This document shows positions 1 through 11,555 of a stretch of 64,000 bases of DNA, in pieces; position 1 is the first letter of the stretch; every line of letters begins with the position of its first letter. The notes beneath the pieces were generated by a model, which was given only the letters and a program-made list of their open reading frames with translations, was not told the DNA's origin and ran no database searches. Origin of the DNA: Bradyrhizobium guangxiense (GTDB lineage Bacteria; Pseudomonadota; Alphaproteobacteria; Rhizobiales; Xanthobacteraceae); contig NZ_CP022219.1 in NCBI RefSeq assembly GCF_004114915.1, positions 3,440,501-3,504,500 of the forward strand, written 5' to 3'. Made by a program: the position numbers and the translations under genes.

Positions 1-149
1 ACGCGGTGGTGCTGGTCGATTCCGCCTCGCAACCGTTCCTGGCAGGATCGCAGGTCGATTTCGTCGATGACCTGATCGGCGCCTCGTTCCGCGTCAACAA
101 TCCGAACGCGACGGCGTCCTGCGGCTGCGGGACCAGCTTCTCGGTCTGA
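1..149 (+). CDS. Iron-sulfur cluster assembly/insertion protein, IscA/ErpA (HesB) family, C-terminal part
   Basis: The window opens inside this gene; the frame begins at base 3 and gives 48 residues before a TGA at 147-149. The visible part holds the C-terminal signature of A-type Fe-S carriers, with the CGCG pair of cysteines eight residues before the end (sequence [11 protein letters not shown]). Family members accept an Fe-S cluster through three cysteines, two of them in this C-x-C motif, and pass it to apo-proteins in the cytoplasm. The N-terminal half with the first cysteine lies outside the window, so ErpA, SufA and IscA cannot be told apart. The next gene converges from the opposite strand. 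Confidence 0.85.
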   Translation, partial: AVVLVDSASQPFLAGSQVDFVDDLIGASFRVNNPNATASCGCGTSFSV

Positions 150-225
150 TCCGACTTTTGACGGGTCGTGGCTGGATCATTCCGGCGAATTGCGATGGGC
201 GTGTCGCCATCGCGCGGACTACGTT

Positions 226-1332
226 TCAATCTCCCGAAAGCTTCTGTCCGACCGCGTAAAGCCTGCAATCTTCGCCGCGCGAATTGATCTTGCATTTCAT
301 CACAGCGGGTTCGCGCGCCTCGACAGCTGTACGGCCAAATCCAGTCCCGCAATGGCCGCGCGTGCTCACCGCGAAGGCCTTGGCATCATCGGGATTGGCG
401 AGGTAGTCCGCGAACGCCCCCTGACAAGCGGCGACAGCTCCCGGCGGGATTGGCAGGGCAGCGAACAACGGCGCCTCGATGACGGTCTTGGTTGGAAGAC
501 CTAGCCTTTCGAGGAAGGGTTCGACGGACGGAAACCAATGGTCTGCCGGTGCGAGCATGACGGTATTGTGGCCGTTCGATCCGAACGGAGGCAGCACCTG
601 CAGCTCCGCAGGCGCACCGCCAGCGCCATAGGCCGCGAACATGCGCTGAGCCAAATCTGGACCGTAGAATTGATCGTTCTCGGCATAGAGCCAGAGCATC
701 GGGACACGGGCTGTGCGCCCCAATACGGCTGATATATCGACCAGATTATCAGGCGAGCAAGGTTGGTTGGATGCGGAGAAGCTATGCCGACCGCCATCAA
801 AGTTCACGGCGCCGACGACTCCCGGTATGTTCTGTGCGGCGACGGCCATCACCGTGAGCCCCCCAACGGAATGACCGAGCAAGACAACATGCTCAGCGTC
901 GACCCAGGCCTCATGACTCAGTGAGGCGACCGCCGCAATGACATCGTCGGCGGCAGCGCGCGTGGCCGGAAGATAATCGCAGGTCTGCCGCGCAGACTCG
1001 GAGAACCCTCCCCCAGATCGTCCATAGCCACGACGCATGATTGAGACCACTGCATATCCGCGTTGCGCGAAGGCGACGGCCGCCTTGCTGTAACCGACTG
1101 GAGAACGGTTGAGGATTTCAGTGAAGAATTCCTCGCCGCCGCCAGGCATTCCGTGAGTGATCACGACGAGAGGAAATTTGCCGGGACGATCAGGACGAAT
1201 GACGAAGCTTTCGAGCGATACTTTGTTGCCGGAGATCACAACAGGCAACATCATATGCGCGCTCATCAACGGACCGTCGCCGGCGCGGGCGGAGGCCGTG
1301 ACCAGGATGAGAAGCAGGACAACAAGGCGCAT
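226..1332 (-). CDS. Secreted alpha/beta hydrolase
   Basis: An alpha/beta-fold hydrolase of unknown substrate, about 368 residues. The ATG at 1332 is preferred because it begins directly with a signal peptide (MRLVVLLLILVTASARAG); a TTG at 1380 would add 16 residues ahead of it. The nucleophile elbow is GHSVGG, serine near residue 155. An upstream HGMPGGGEEF stretch fits the oxyanion region, and candidate acid and base are the Asp in LYAENDQFYGP and the His in NGHNTVM. The size and the long C-terminal extension (about 100 residues with two cysteines, ending near KINSRGEDC) are unlike simple esterases. It is probably periplasmic. It stands alone between the IscA-type gene and a hybrid kinase. 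Confidence 0.75.
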   Translation of the reverse strand: MRLVVLLLILVTASARAGDGPLMSAHMMLPVVISGNKVSLESFVIRPDRPGKFPLVVITHGMPGGGEEFFTEILNRSPVGYSKAAVAFAQRGYAVVSIMRRGYGRSGGGFSESARQTCDYLPATRAAADDVIAAVASLSHEAWVDAEHVVLLGHSVGGLTVMAVAAQNIPGVVGAVNFDGGRHSFSASNQPCSPDNLVDISAVLGRTARVPMLWLYAENDQFYGPDLAQRMFAAYGAGGAPAELQVLPPFGSNGHNTVMLAPADHWFPSVEPFLERLGLPTKTVIEAPLFAALPIPPGAVAACQGAFADYLANPDDAKAFAVSTRGHCGTGFGRTAVEAREPAVMKCKINSRGEDCRLYAVGQKLSGD

Positions 1333-1417
1333 GGCAGAGCAAGCTAACACGGCGCATCCGAATTTCCAGCGTCCGGCCAACCGATGCGAAACGCATATTC
1401 AGTCACGTGGTTAGCGC

Positions 1418-3748
<2,331 letters not shown>

Positions 3749-3881
3749 CCATGGAACCTTTTGACGATCAATGGCCTGCCGCGTGCTTAAGCCGGGTTAA
3801 TTTTGTGGGAGATTTTGCGGCGTCCTTGACGGGCGCGTTGGCAGTTTGTTCTAACCATGGCCCCCGCCTGGAGCCCTTCCC

Positions 3882-4679
3882 ATGTCCATTAGAGTAGCCA
3901 CCTGGAACGTGAACTCGGTCCGGCAGCGGATCGACCTGCTGCTGACTTGGCTGAAGGAGTGCCAGCCGGACATCGTCTGCCTGCAGGAGATCAAATGCGT
4001 CGACGAGGCCTTTCCACGGCTGGAGATTGAGGCACTCGGCTACAACGTGGTGACGCACGGCCAGAAGACCTTCAACGGCGTCGCCCTGCTCTCCAAGCTC
4101 CGCTTCGATGAGACCAAGTCGGGGCTCGCCGGCGACGATGAGGACGCCCATGCCCGCTTCCTTGAGGGCGTGGTGACGCTCAAGCGTGGCGTGCTGCGCA
4201 TCGCCTGCCTTTACCTGCCCAACGGCAATCCGGTCGGCACCGAGAAATATCCCTACAAGCTCAAATGGATGTCCCGGCTTCTTGAATATTCGAAGGAGCG
4301 TCTCAAGACCGAGGAGCCGCTGATCCTGGCCGGCGACTTCAACGTCATCCCGCACGCCCGCGACGTGCACAATCCGGCGGCATGGACCGAGGACGCGCTG
4401 TTCAAGGCCGAGACGCGGGAGAGCTTCCAGTCCTTGCTCGGTCTCGGTCTGACCGACGCCTTACGGGCCGTCACCGACGAGGGCGGGCTGTACACCTTCT
4501 GGGATTATCAGGCCGGCGCCTGGCAGAAGAATCAGGGCCTGCGGATCGACCATTTGCTGCTGTCGCCGCAGGCCAGCGACAAGCTCGCCAATGTCGGAAT
4601 CGACAGCTATGTGCGCGGCTGGGAGAAGCCGTCGGACCACGTCCCGGTCTGGGCGGATCTGGATCTGGAGGCGGCTTAG
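3882..4679 (+). CDS. xthA: Exodeoxyribonuclease III
   Basis: A 265-residue endonuclease/exonuclease/phosphatase-fold enzyme of base-excision repair. It cleaves at abasic sites and degrades duplex DNA 3' to 5'. The family blocks are intact: ATWNVNSVR at the N-terminus, LQEIKC (metal-binding Glu), LAGDFNV with the catalytic Asp and Asn, and SDHVPVWADL with the catalytic Asp-His at the end. The length matches XthA-type enzymes. It is monocistronic, divergent from the hybrid kinase, and is followed immediately by a palindromic repeat. Confidence 0.95.
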   Translation: MSIRVATWNVNSVRQRIDLLLTWLKECQPDIVCLQEIKCVDEAFPRLEIEALGYNVVTHGQKTFNGVALLSKLRFDETKSGLAGDDEDAHARFLEGVVTLKRGVLRIACLYLPNGNPVGTEKYPYKLKWMSRLLEYSKERLKTEEPLILAGDFNVIPHARDVHNPAAWTEDALFKAETRESFQSLLGLGLTDALRAVTDEGGLYTFWDYQAGAWQKNQGLRIDHLLLSPQASDKLANVGIDSYVRGWEKPSDHVPVWADLDLEAA

Positions 4680-4690
4680 ACTTCAGATTG

Positions 4691-4770
4691 GTCATTCCGG
4701 GGCGATGCGAAGCATCGAACCCGGAATCTCAAGATTCCGGGTTCGGCTCTTCGAGCCGCCCCGGAATGAC
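4691..4770. repeat. Mosaic palindromic repeat with GTCATTCCGGGGC ends
   Basis: An 80-bp element bounded by GTCATTCCGGGGC and its exact reverse complement, GCCCCGGAATGAC. Inside are further nested inverted repeats (GATGC..GCATC, CCCGGAATCT..AGATTCCGGG, GGCTC..GAGCC). It lies between the convergent ends of xthA and the exoR-like gene, where it could also act as a bidirectional transcription stop. Repeats with this terminal sequence are common in intergenic DNA of Bradyrhizobium and Rhodopseudomonas. Confidence 0.8.
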
Positions 4771-4782
4771 TGCGTGTCGTGA

Positions 4783-5607
4783 TTACTCCCGGCGGCCCTG
4801 CACCCATTGCTCCAGCATTTGCAGGGCCATGGCGCGGTCGTCGTCAGAGGCTTTGGCGAATGCGCGGTTGTAGCTTTCCTTGATCCAGGTCTCTTCGGCG
4901 CCGGCGCTATCGCGCGCCAGGGTCAGCCACATCAGGCCGCGTGCGGCCTGCCGCGGCAGACGGTCGCCGTTGAACAGCATCTGGCCGAGCAGCGCTTGCG
5001 CCTCGTGCTGGCCCTTCTGCGCGGCAAGGCCGAGCCAGCGCGCGCCATAGCGGAAATCCTCACGCGAGGCGTCCGGCGTCTTCAGGTAAAGCCGGGCGAG
5101 ATCGTATTGCGCGTCGGCATTGCCGAAATAGGACGCCGCATAGGAGAACATCTCCCGCGCCCGCTCCGGATCCGACTTGATCTTCGAGTTCGGGATGCCG
5201 CTGAGATAATAGCGACCGAGCGCGACGAAGGCGTTGGCAACGACCTGCGCCTGCGGCGCCGACGGACTGTCCTCGGCATGCGCATTGGCGATCCGACTGA
5301 AATATTCGAAGGCGCGCAAATCGTCCTGGGCGACGCCGTCGCCATTGGCGTACATGCGGCCGAGCTTCCACTGCGCGATCGGGTGTCCGCCCTCGGCGGC
5401 ATATTGCAGGGCGCTGAGCGAGGTTTCCTGGGGCACGGTCGCCGGTGCGACCTTGCTGCGCACGGTCGCGGCGGTCCCCGGCAAGGTGGTCACGACAGGG
5501 ATGGTCGCGTCCTTGTTGACCGGTGCGCCGTCGAAGGCGAGCGCCGGCGCGGCCAGCGCACCGGCTCCCAACACAAACGCAACTATGGCACGCCTAGATG
5601 TCCGCAT
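4783..5607 (-). CDS. exoR: ExoR-like periplasmic Sel1-repeat protein
   Basis: A 274-residue protein with a clear signal peptide (residues 1 to about 24, ending APALAF) and several Sel1-type repeats (for example [18 protein letters not shown] and YDLARLYL). It resembles, from memory, Sinorhizobium ExoR in length (268), signal peptide and repeat phrasing: YAAEKGH, MYAFGDGVAENDLEAF and YYRRGIPD correspond to [23 protein letters not shown] and YYLSGIPN here. ExoR is a periplasmic brake on the ExoS/ChvI two-component system controlling exopolysaccharide and motility. The assignment rests on recalled sequence, so it could instead be another Sel1 protein. Its start overlaps the ilvD stop by 14 bp, implying co-transcription and translational coupling. 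Confidence 0.7.
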   Translation of the reverse strand: MRTSRRAIVAFVLGAGALAAPALAFDGAPVNKDATIPVVTTLPGTAATVRSKVAPATVPQETSLSALQYAAEGGHPIAQWKLGRMYANGDGVAQDDLRAFEYFSRIANAHAEDSPSAPQAQVVANAFVALGRYYLSGIPNSKIKSDPERAREMFSYAASYFGNADAQYDLARLYLKTPDASREDFRYGARWLGLAAQKGQHEAQALLGQMLFNGDRLPRQAARGLMWLTLARDSAGAEETWIKESYNRAFAKASDDDRAMALQMLEQWVQGRRE

Positions 5608-7318
5608 AGCACTGTTTCTCGTGCGCGCCGCCCGGATGGGTCACTGCCCCCCCGACCGCTGGTCCAACCTGCTGAGCATATTTCCAGAGCGCACCCGACG
5701 TGTGGTTAGTCGCGCGAGCGCTCCATTTGGTCTTGCGCTGGGCGAGCTCGGCGTCGCTCAATTTTACGTTAAGGATACCGGCGACCGCATCGATCTCGAT
5801 GATGTCGCCGTCCTCGAGCAGCCCGATCGGGCCGCCAACGGCGGCTTCGGGCCCGACATGGCCGATGCAGAAGCCGCGGGGGGCGCCGGAGAAGCGGCCA
5901 TCGGTGATGAGCGCGATCTTGCCGCCCATGCCCTGGCCGGTCAGCGCCGCGGTGGTCTGGAGCATTTCCCGCATGCCGGGGCCACCCTTCGGCCCCTCGT
6001 AGCGGATCACGATGACTTCGCCTTCGCGGTAGGTGCGCTTCTGGACCGCCTCGAAAGCATCCTCCTCACGGTCGAAGCACCTGGCCGGACCGGTGAACTG
6101 GAGGTTGGACATTCCCGCGACTTTCACGATCGCACCTTCTGGCGCCAAATTGCCCTTCAGACCGACCACACCGCCTGTCACGGTGATGGGCTTGTCTGCC
6201 GGGTGCACCACGTCCTGGTGCGGATTCCACTTCACGCTCTTGAGGTTTTCGGCGATCGTGCGGCCCGTGACGGTAAGGCAATCACCGTGCAGGAAGCCGT
6301 TGTCGAGCAGCGTCTTCATCAGAAGCGGTATGCCACCTACTTCAAACATGTCTTTGGCGACATAACGGCCGCCCGGCTTCAAATCCGCGACATATGGTGT
6401 CTTTTTGAAGATTTCGGCGACGTCGAACAAATCGAACTTGATGCCGGCCTCATGCGCGATCGCCGGCAGGTGCAGTGCAGCATTGGTGGAGCCGCCGGAG
6501 GCCGCGACCACGGCAGCCGCGTTCTCGAGCGCCTTGCGGGTCACGATGTCGCGCGGCCGGATGTTGGACGCGATCAAGTCCATCACCTTCTCGCCCGCCG
6601 TCGTACAGAAGGCGTCGCGGATTTCGTACGGTGCGGGGGCACCGGCAGAGTAAGGCAGCGCAAGACCGATCGCCTCGGAGACGGTCGCCATGGTGTTGGC
6701 GGTGAACTGCGCGCCGCAAGCGCCGGCCGAGGGGCATGCCACGCGCTCGATCTCGTCGAGGTCCTCGTCCGACATGGCGCCGACCGAGTGCTTGCCGACC
6801 GCCTCGAACATGTCCTGCACGGTGACCTGCTGTCCGCGGAAATTGCCGGGCAGGATCGAGCCGCCATAGATGAAGATCGAGGGCACGTTGAGACGGACCA
6901 TCGCCATCATCATGCCGGGCAGCGACTTGTCGCAGCCGGCAAGCCCGACCAGGGCATCATACGCATGACCGCGAACAGTGAGCTCGACGGAATCGGCGAT
7001 GCATTCGCGCGACGGCAGCGAGGAGCGCATGCCGTCGTGACCCATGGCGATGCCGTCGGTCACGGTGATGGTGCAGAACTCGCGCGGAGTGCCGCCGGCC
7101 GACGCCACTCCCTTCTTCACCGCCTGCGCCTGGCGCATCAAGGCGATGTTGCAGGGAGCGGCTTCATTCCAGCACGAGGCGACGCCGACGAAGGGCTGGT
7201 GGATCTGCTCGGTGGTCAGACCCATCGCGTAGAAATACGACCGATGCGGCGCACGCGCAGGGCCTTCCGTCACGTGACGGCTTGGCAGCCTCTGCTTGAT
7301 GTCGGTCTTCGCGTCCAT
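5594..7318 (-). CDS. ilvD: Dihydroxy-acid dehydratase
   Basis: A 574-residue IlvD/Edd-family enzyme. It dehydrates 2,3-dihydroxy-isovalerate and 2,3-dihydroxy-3-methylvalerate in valine, leucine and isoleucine synthesis. Three Fe-S ligands typical of the family are visible: Cys56 (NEAAPCN), Cys129 ([12 protein letters not shown]) and Cys201 ([14 protein letters not shown]). The length fits the shorter IlvD subgroup rather than the 616-residue E. coli enzyme. It heads a two-gene unit with the exoR-like gene. A 543-bp gene-free stretch upstream carries its promoter. Confidence 0.95.
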   Translation of the reverse strand: MDAKTDIKQRLPSRHVTEGPARAPHRSYFYAMGLTTEQIHQPFVGVASCWNEAAPCNIALMRQAQAVKKGVASAGGTPREFCTITVTDGIAMGHDGMRSSLPSRECIADSVELTVRGHAYDALVGLAGCDKSLPGMMMAMVRLNVPSIFIYGGSILPGNFRGQQVTVQDMFEAVGKHSVGAMSDEDLDEIERVACPSAGACGAQFTANTMATVSEAIGLALPYSAGAPAPYEIRDAFCTTAGEKVMDLIASNIRPRDIVTRKALENAAAVVAASGGSTNAALHLPAIAHEAGIKFDLFDVAEIFKKTPYVADLKPGGRYVAKDMFEVGGIPLLMKTLLDNGFLHGDCLTVTGRTIAENLKSVKWNPHQDVVHPADKPITVTGGVVGLKGNLAPEGAIVKVAGMSNLQFTGPARCFDREEDAFEAVQKRTYREGEVIVIRYEGPKGGPGMREMLQTTAALTGQGMGGKIALITDGRFSGAPRGFCIGHVGPEAAVGGPIGLLEDGDIIEIDAVAGILNVKLSDAELAQRKTKWSARATNHTSGALWKYAQQVGPAVGGAVTHPGGAHEKQCYADI

Positions 7319-7861
7319 CGCAAACCAGTTTCCCCGGTCAACCCTGTCAGACCCGAAAAATCAGAGCCAAGATTTGAATCGACCTTGGGATTTTTCCGTC
7401 GCCTCGAGGACCGCCGCTGCCCTTAAAACATTAGAGCGATTTTATTCATGTTTGGGTGTGGCCAAAAAGCGGCGGTGATGCGAACCACCAGTGATGACGG
7501 TTAAATCGGAACCGAGTGTTGCGTAGACATCACAATCGTTACCAGGAAGACACGGGCAGAGTTACCTTGATACCATCAAGAAGATGACAACTCACAACCT
7601 CAGGCTTCATGGTGCGTATCGCGCGCCCAAGCTCCGGCTTCGAGGAGATGCATGCAAGTGAGTCGGCCTTCAGCCGCACCGCCGTGTCCCGGGCGCGCAG
7701 CAGCGCTGCTGCGCAGAGCCGCCCTCGGAAGCGACCGTCCGATGCCCATGGATGGGCTCCCGGTTCTGCAGCTGAGCGTCATCCGTGACGGTGCAGAATG
7801 CGGCGCGAGCGGTCCCGGAGGGCGCTTCGCTTCATCCGGGCTACGGCTTCAATCGCACGGC
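7319..7861. other. Gene-free stretch upstream of ilvD
   Basis: About 540 bp between the ilvD start and the end of the riboswitch-controlled membrane protein gene. The half next to ilvD is less GC-rich than the surrounding coding DNA, as expected for a promoter region. I saw no convincing reading frame, RNA gene or recognisable operator. Confidence 0.5.
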
Positions 7862-8458
7862 TCAGGCTGACATCGCTCCTTTGCGCCTGGCCGGACCGAC
7901 CAGACGGACGATCTCGCAGATGGCGAGGAGGCCGGCGAGCCAGACGGCGCAGGTCAGTCCGATGCGCGTCACGATGGCGGCGGTGAAGGCCCCCTCGCCG
8001 CCGAGCAGCGGCGTCGCGGCGAGCAGCGCGAGCTCGTAGGTCCCATAGGCGGCGACGAGCGCGACCGCGAGCACCAACCGCATGCGGCCCTGCGGCAGGA
8101 GGCCAACCACCATCGACGAGGCCACGGTCGATAGCAGCGCGGCTGCGCCGATGACAAAGCCCCAGGCGATGCTGTTGGCGTCAACGGGATAGTGCAGCAC
8201 GCCGAAACCGATGCTCTGGTTCACGAGCCAGGCGCCGGCGACGACGAGCAGCGCCGGCCGCAGCGGCAGCATCGCCGCGGCAACGACGGCGAAGGCCGCG
8301 AACGGCGTTGCGCAGGCGAATGCGAAGCTTGCGAGCGCACATGACGCCGTCAGCAGCGCAAAGCAGAACGTCGGTGCAAGGCGCGGCGCGACCGGGTGAA
8401 GCCGAAAACGGCCGCTGTGAGACGGCTGGATGCTGCGAGCCATGATGCCAGGAGACAC
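7862..8458 (-). CDS. Unknown inner-membrane protein downstream of the BtuB-like receptor
   Basis: A small hydrophobic protein of about 198 residues with five or six likely membrane segments. I do not recognise a named family. Its most distinctive stretch is NQSIGFGVLHYPVDANSIAW followed by GFVIG between two membrane segments. The GTG at 8458 is chosen because AAGGA lies 8 bases upstream; an ATG at 8443 is also possible. It begins about 40 bp after the stop of the receptor gene on the same strand, so it is probably transcribed under the same cobalamin riboswitch. Inference: a component for moving a corrinoid or cobalt across the inner membrane. No ATPase or ECF partner is adjacent. Confidence 0.6.
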   Translation of the reverse strand: MSPGIMARSIQPSHSGRFRLHPVAPRLAPTFCFALLTASCALASFAFACATPFAAFAVVAAAMLPLRPALLVVAGAWLVNQSIGFGVLHYPVDANSIAWGFVIGAAALLSTVASSMVVGLLPQGRMRLVLAVALVAAYGTYELALLAATPLLGGEGAFTAAIVTRIGLTCAVWLAGLLAICEIVRLVGPARRKGAMSA

Positions 8459-8498
8459 GGGTGAATTCCTTCTCTTTCGGATGCCAGTCCATTTGAGG

Positions 8499-10730
8499 TC
8501 AGAAGGTTGCGCCGGCCTTGAGCAGATAGCTGCGACCGGGCAGCGGATAGGCGCTGAAGCGGCCGTCGGTGAAGGTGCTCGCGACGGCGTAGTCGTAGTA
8601 GAGCGCATTCAGCACATTATTGACGCTGAGCGACCAGAAGTAGCGCTCAACCTGGCCGCCGAGCCTGAGGTCGATCGTGCCATTGGCAGGGATCGGCTTC
8701 TGGGGGTTCGCCTGATCGTTGTCCATGCGCCGCTCGCTCCAGAAGCGCGCAGTGGCATCGAGCACCAAATAGTTCTGCCAGATATTCCAGGTGACGCCGG
8801 CACTCGCCGTGTAGCGCGACACCAGCGGCACGTCGTTGCCCGCCCAAATGCCTTCGCGGAAAGCCGCGCGGGTGTAGGCCATGCCGGAGCGCAGCAGCAG
8901 AGCATCATTGACACGATAGGACAGACTTGTCTCCGAGCCGTAGCGCCGGGTCGGATCAAGATTGGTGTTGTAGAACAGGACCGGGCTGAAATGGACCTCG
9001 TTGGTGAGGTCCATCAAATAGAGGCTGCTCTGCAGCTGCAGCCCGCCGCCTTCGATGCGCAGGCCGCCCTCGATATCCCAAGAGGTCTGGGTCTTGAGCT
9101 GGAACGTTTGCGGGATCGCGGCGAAGGTCAAGGGATCGAAGGGCGGCCCCGAGGACAGGCGCTCGTCCACGTCAGGCGTGCGGAAAGCGCGCGCGGCGCG
9201 GCCGAACAGCGCGACCGTGTCATTGAGGCGATGCTCGGCCCCGAGATGCAGCGCATATTGGGTCTCATTGCTCGTCAGCGGCAGCGCGCCAATGTCGGCG
9301 TTGAATGGCGCGGCCGGGTCGAAATTGTCGCGTGCCGCAAGACTGACGGTCTGCACCCGCGCGCCATAGGAGATTTCGGTCGCCGGCGCCACGCCCAATG
9401 TGTGCTGGAAATAGCCCGCGACCGTCTGCTGCCTGAGGTCGTAATTGTGCCAAGCGGCAAGGCCCTGCCCGGCGCCGCGGTTCTGCCGAAAGCTCGCATC
9501 GTAATAATCGATGCCGGTGAGGAGCTGCGATGGCATGCCGAGCAGCAGGCTCTTCACGCTGAGCCGCGGCGTGATCGACCAATTCGTCAGATTGGAATCG
9601 ACATGAGTCGACGTGAAGAAGGCCGGAACCGGCGTCGGGCTGGAGAAGAATGCACTCTGCTGCTTCTTGTCGCGCACGCCGCCGTCGACGATGAGATCGA
9701 CGCCGTTGACTAGGGTCTTGGTGAAGCCCGCTGTCACGCCAAAGCCTTGCTGGTTGGCGTAGTTGAACGGCGTGCTGGTTCCTCGCCGGTTGGCGGTGAG
9801 TTGGTCGAGGCCGATGGAGGGATCGACAGTGCGGCCGCCCGGCAGTCGCAGCTCCTGATTGTCACCGGTGATGGTGAGAAACGCGGTCAGGCCGGGCGCG
9901 GTGTAATTGAGATTGCCGACACCATTCTGCTGGGAGTAGCGATTGTTGTCGCGATAGCCATCGGTCCTGACGGCATTGCCATAGAACGAGGTCGACCACG
10001 GACCGGAATTGAGCGAGGTCGAGATGTTGCCGAGCCCGGTGTTGAATGAGCCGAAACCGGCCTCGATCCGTGCGGACATGGGCGGCCCTCCGACGCCGGT
10101 CTTCATGACGATGTTGATCACGCCGCCGACCGCGTTGTCGCCGTAGAGCACCGCGCCGGAGTTGCCACGCGTGATCTCGATACGCTCGATGGAGTTGAGC
10201 GGGATGGTGGAGAGGTCCACCTGCGCCATGTCGACGTCGTTCAGCCGCCGGCCATTGACCAGCACCAGCGTGTTGGCGGTGGCAAAGGCGCCGAAGCCAC
10301 GCAGGTCCACGCTGGTCTTGGCGCCGATCTGGCCGCCATAGAACGTCGTGATCTGGGCTCCCGGGGTCTGCGCGGCGATGATCTCGGCCAGCGTCTGCGA
10401 TGGCGAATGCGCGATATCGGCGGCCGTGATGACGGTGGTGGCGGCTCCGACGATACCGCCGTTGCTGGCGACGGCCTCGGCGCCGGATGAGCGGGCGCCA
10501 TTTCCTGCCGGCGCGGCACTCGCGGTTCCCCGGTATCTAGTCGTCTCGCCGTCACCTGTCGCCCTGGCCCGCGTGCGGTTCTGATCGTCGGGCTTGCTCA
10601 CCTCGATCGGCGGTAACTGCTCGGCAAGGGCGTGCTGGGCGAAGGCGGAGGATAGACCGAGCGAATGGAGGGAAACGGACGCGAACAGGCCGGCGCTGAG
10701 GCGCCAGGCGGCAGGGACGAGACGGGACAC
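8499..10730 (-). CDS. btuB: TonB-dependent outer-membrane receptor, probably for cobalamin (BtuB-like)
   Basis: A 743-residue TonB-dependent receptor: signal peptide to about residue 31 (..LGLSSAFA), a plug domain (ITAADIAHSPSQTLAEIIAA, VDLRGFGAFATANTLVLVNG, and the ERIEITRGNSGAVLYGDNAV block), then a long beta-barrel ending in the aromatic Phe required for outer-membrane insertion (LLKAGATF). Substrate is inferred from the cobalamin riboswitch in its leader, since barrel sequences do not reveal it. It is longer than E. coli BtuB (614), mostly through an N-terminal extension with a glycine/alanine/serine-rich linker. The receptor probably imports vitamin B12 or another corrinoid in partnership with TonB-ExbBD encoded elsewhere. 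Confidence 0.88.
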   Translation of the reverse strand: MSRLVPAAWRLSAGLFASVSLHSLGLSSAFAQHALAEQLPPIEVSKPDDQNRTRARATGDGETTRYRGTASAAPAGNGARSSGAEAVASNGGIVGAATTVITAADIAHSPSQTLAEIIAAQTPGAQITTFYGGQIGAKTSVDLRGFGAFATANTLVLVNGRRLNDVDMAQVDLSTIPLNSIERIEITRGNSGAVLYGDNAVGGVINIVMKTGVGGPPMSARIEAGFGSFNTGLGNISTSLNSGPWSTSFYGNAVRTDGYRDNNRYSQQNGVGNLNYTAPGLTAFLTITGDNQELRLPGGRTVDPSIGLDQLTANRRGTSTPFNYANQQGFGVTAGFTKTLVNGVDLIVDGGVRDKKQQSAFFSSPTPVPAFFTSTHVDSNLTNWSITPRLSVKSLLLGMPSQLLTGIDYYDASFRQNRGAGQGLAAWHNYDLRQQTVAGYFQHTLGVAPATEISYGARVQTVSLAARDNFDPAAPFNADIGALPLTSNETQYALHLGAEHRLNDTVALFGRAARAFRTPDVDERLSSGPPFDPLTFAAIPQTFQLKTQTSWDIEGGLRIEGGGLQLQSSLYLMDLTNEVHFSPVLFYNTNLDPTRRYGSETSLSYRVNDALLLRSGMAYTRAAFREGIWAGNDVPLVSRYTASAGVTWNIWQNYLVLDATARFWSERRMDNDQANPQKPIPANGTIDLRLGGQVERYFWSLSVNNVLNALYYDYAVASTFTDGRFSAYPLPGRSYLLKAGATF

Positions 10731-10857
10731 AATTGTAACCTCGGTATGACGTCAGTGGCACGTCACCGCGAACGAGGCTTCACGGCAGAGCAATCGATTT
10801 GCTCCGGTGCAGCTAATGCCTGTACTCCCCGACCGACATCTTCGCGTGTGACCACGG

Positions 10858-11028
10858 CTGACGGCAGGTCTCCTGGCTCGCGGGGCATGACCTTACGTCG
10901 CCTTCCCAGGACCGAGATTCCCAGTGGCACAGGACGAAAGATTCACCGCTTACAGTTGCGGGGGCAGCCGTGGCGTTGAGATCAATCCCGGCGTTGGGAC
11001 AATCCCGCACCACATTCCCTTTTGATCT
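10858..11028 (-). promoter_or_regulatory. Cobalamin riboswitch
   Basis: Read on the minus strand, the conserved cobalamin-aptamer elements appear in order: an AAAAGGGAA start followed by GGTG near 11010-11024, the core GCTGCCCCCGCAACTGTAAG near 10950-10967, CCACTGGGAA, GGGAAGGCG, and the B12 box AGCCAGGAGACCTGCC at 10863-10878. This is a full-length match. The leader continues about 130 nt to the BtuB-like start and contains a possible expression-platform hairpin at 10788-10804 (GAGCAA/TTGCTC). Adenosylcobalamin binding would reduce receptor expression. Confidence 0.95.
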
Positions 11029-11179
11029 CCGTGAGGAGAACCGTCGCCGATCATTTATGTGTCGTTGCGCCGGAGAGTCAATCGACCGGTTATGCCAAGG
11101 AACAGCTCTGGCCGACCGGGAGCCCGCCAAGAGGTGGCGAGGCCAGGTTCCGTGCGGAAAAGACGAAACGAGCCGCCGC

Positions 11180-11443
11180 TCAGGTCCGCCCTCGCAAACG
11201 CTGGGCCTGGGCCCAGGCGACGGCGACATCGCGCGGGGGAATATCGACGCGCTTGATCGGGGTCAATTCGCCGGAGGCCGAGACGATCGCGGTTTCCTCG
11301 CGGCGGCAGCGCGTGCAGACGAAGCGGACCTCGTGCGGGGACGCCGACCAGCTCGACCGCTTCACATTGGCCGCCATTGGCCAGGCATCGCAATGCGAGC
11401 ACGACACCAGAAATCGACCGGGATCCAGCACACCCATTTCCAT
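11180..11443 (-). CDS. Small protein with two CxxC pairs (zinc-ribbon-like), unknown function
   Basis: An 87-residue protein starting at the ATG at 11443, with GGAG four bases upstream (an ATG at 11437 is an alternative). It holds two C-x-x-C pairs, CSHC and CTRC, about 28 residues apart, as in a zinc ribbon or rubredoxin-like knuckle. The rest is short and hydrophilic with no enzymatic motif. It lies on the same strand as the BtuB-like receptor but upstream of the riboswitch, so it is a separate unit. Function unknown; metal binding is inferred from the cysteines. Confidence 0.6.
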   Translation of the reverse strand: MEMGVLDPGRFLVSCSHCDAWPMAANVKRSSWSASPHEVRFVCTRCRREETAIVSASGELTPIKRVDIPPRDVAVAWAQAQRLRGRT

Positions 11444-11555
11444 CGGACTCCGCGTCCTGCCCGCTCCTCCAATGATTAACCCAAGTGAATCGTTCCGGTG
11501 CCCAAGCACCACCAGTTGCGCGGTTGCGCCCCGTGCAAGACAGCAGGCGGTGCGC

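Noticed and set aside
5234..7426. Long plus-strand open frame (about 730 codons) opposite ilvD
   Set aside because: It lies on the other strand of a well-supported ilvD and has the same biased, motif-free composition.
7319..7861. Small genes or a tRNA in the gap upstream of ilvD
   Set aside because: The short frames have no ribosome site or recognisable protein, and no cloverleaf with a T-arm GGTTCGA-type block was found.
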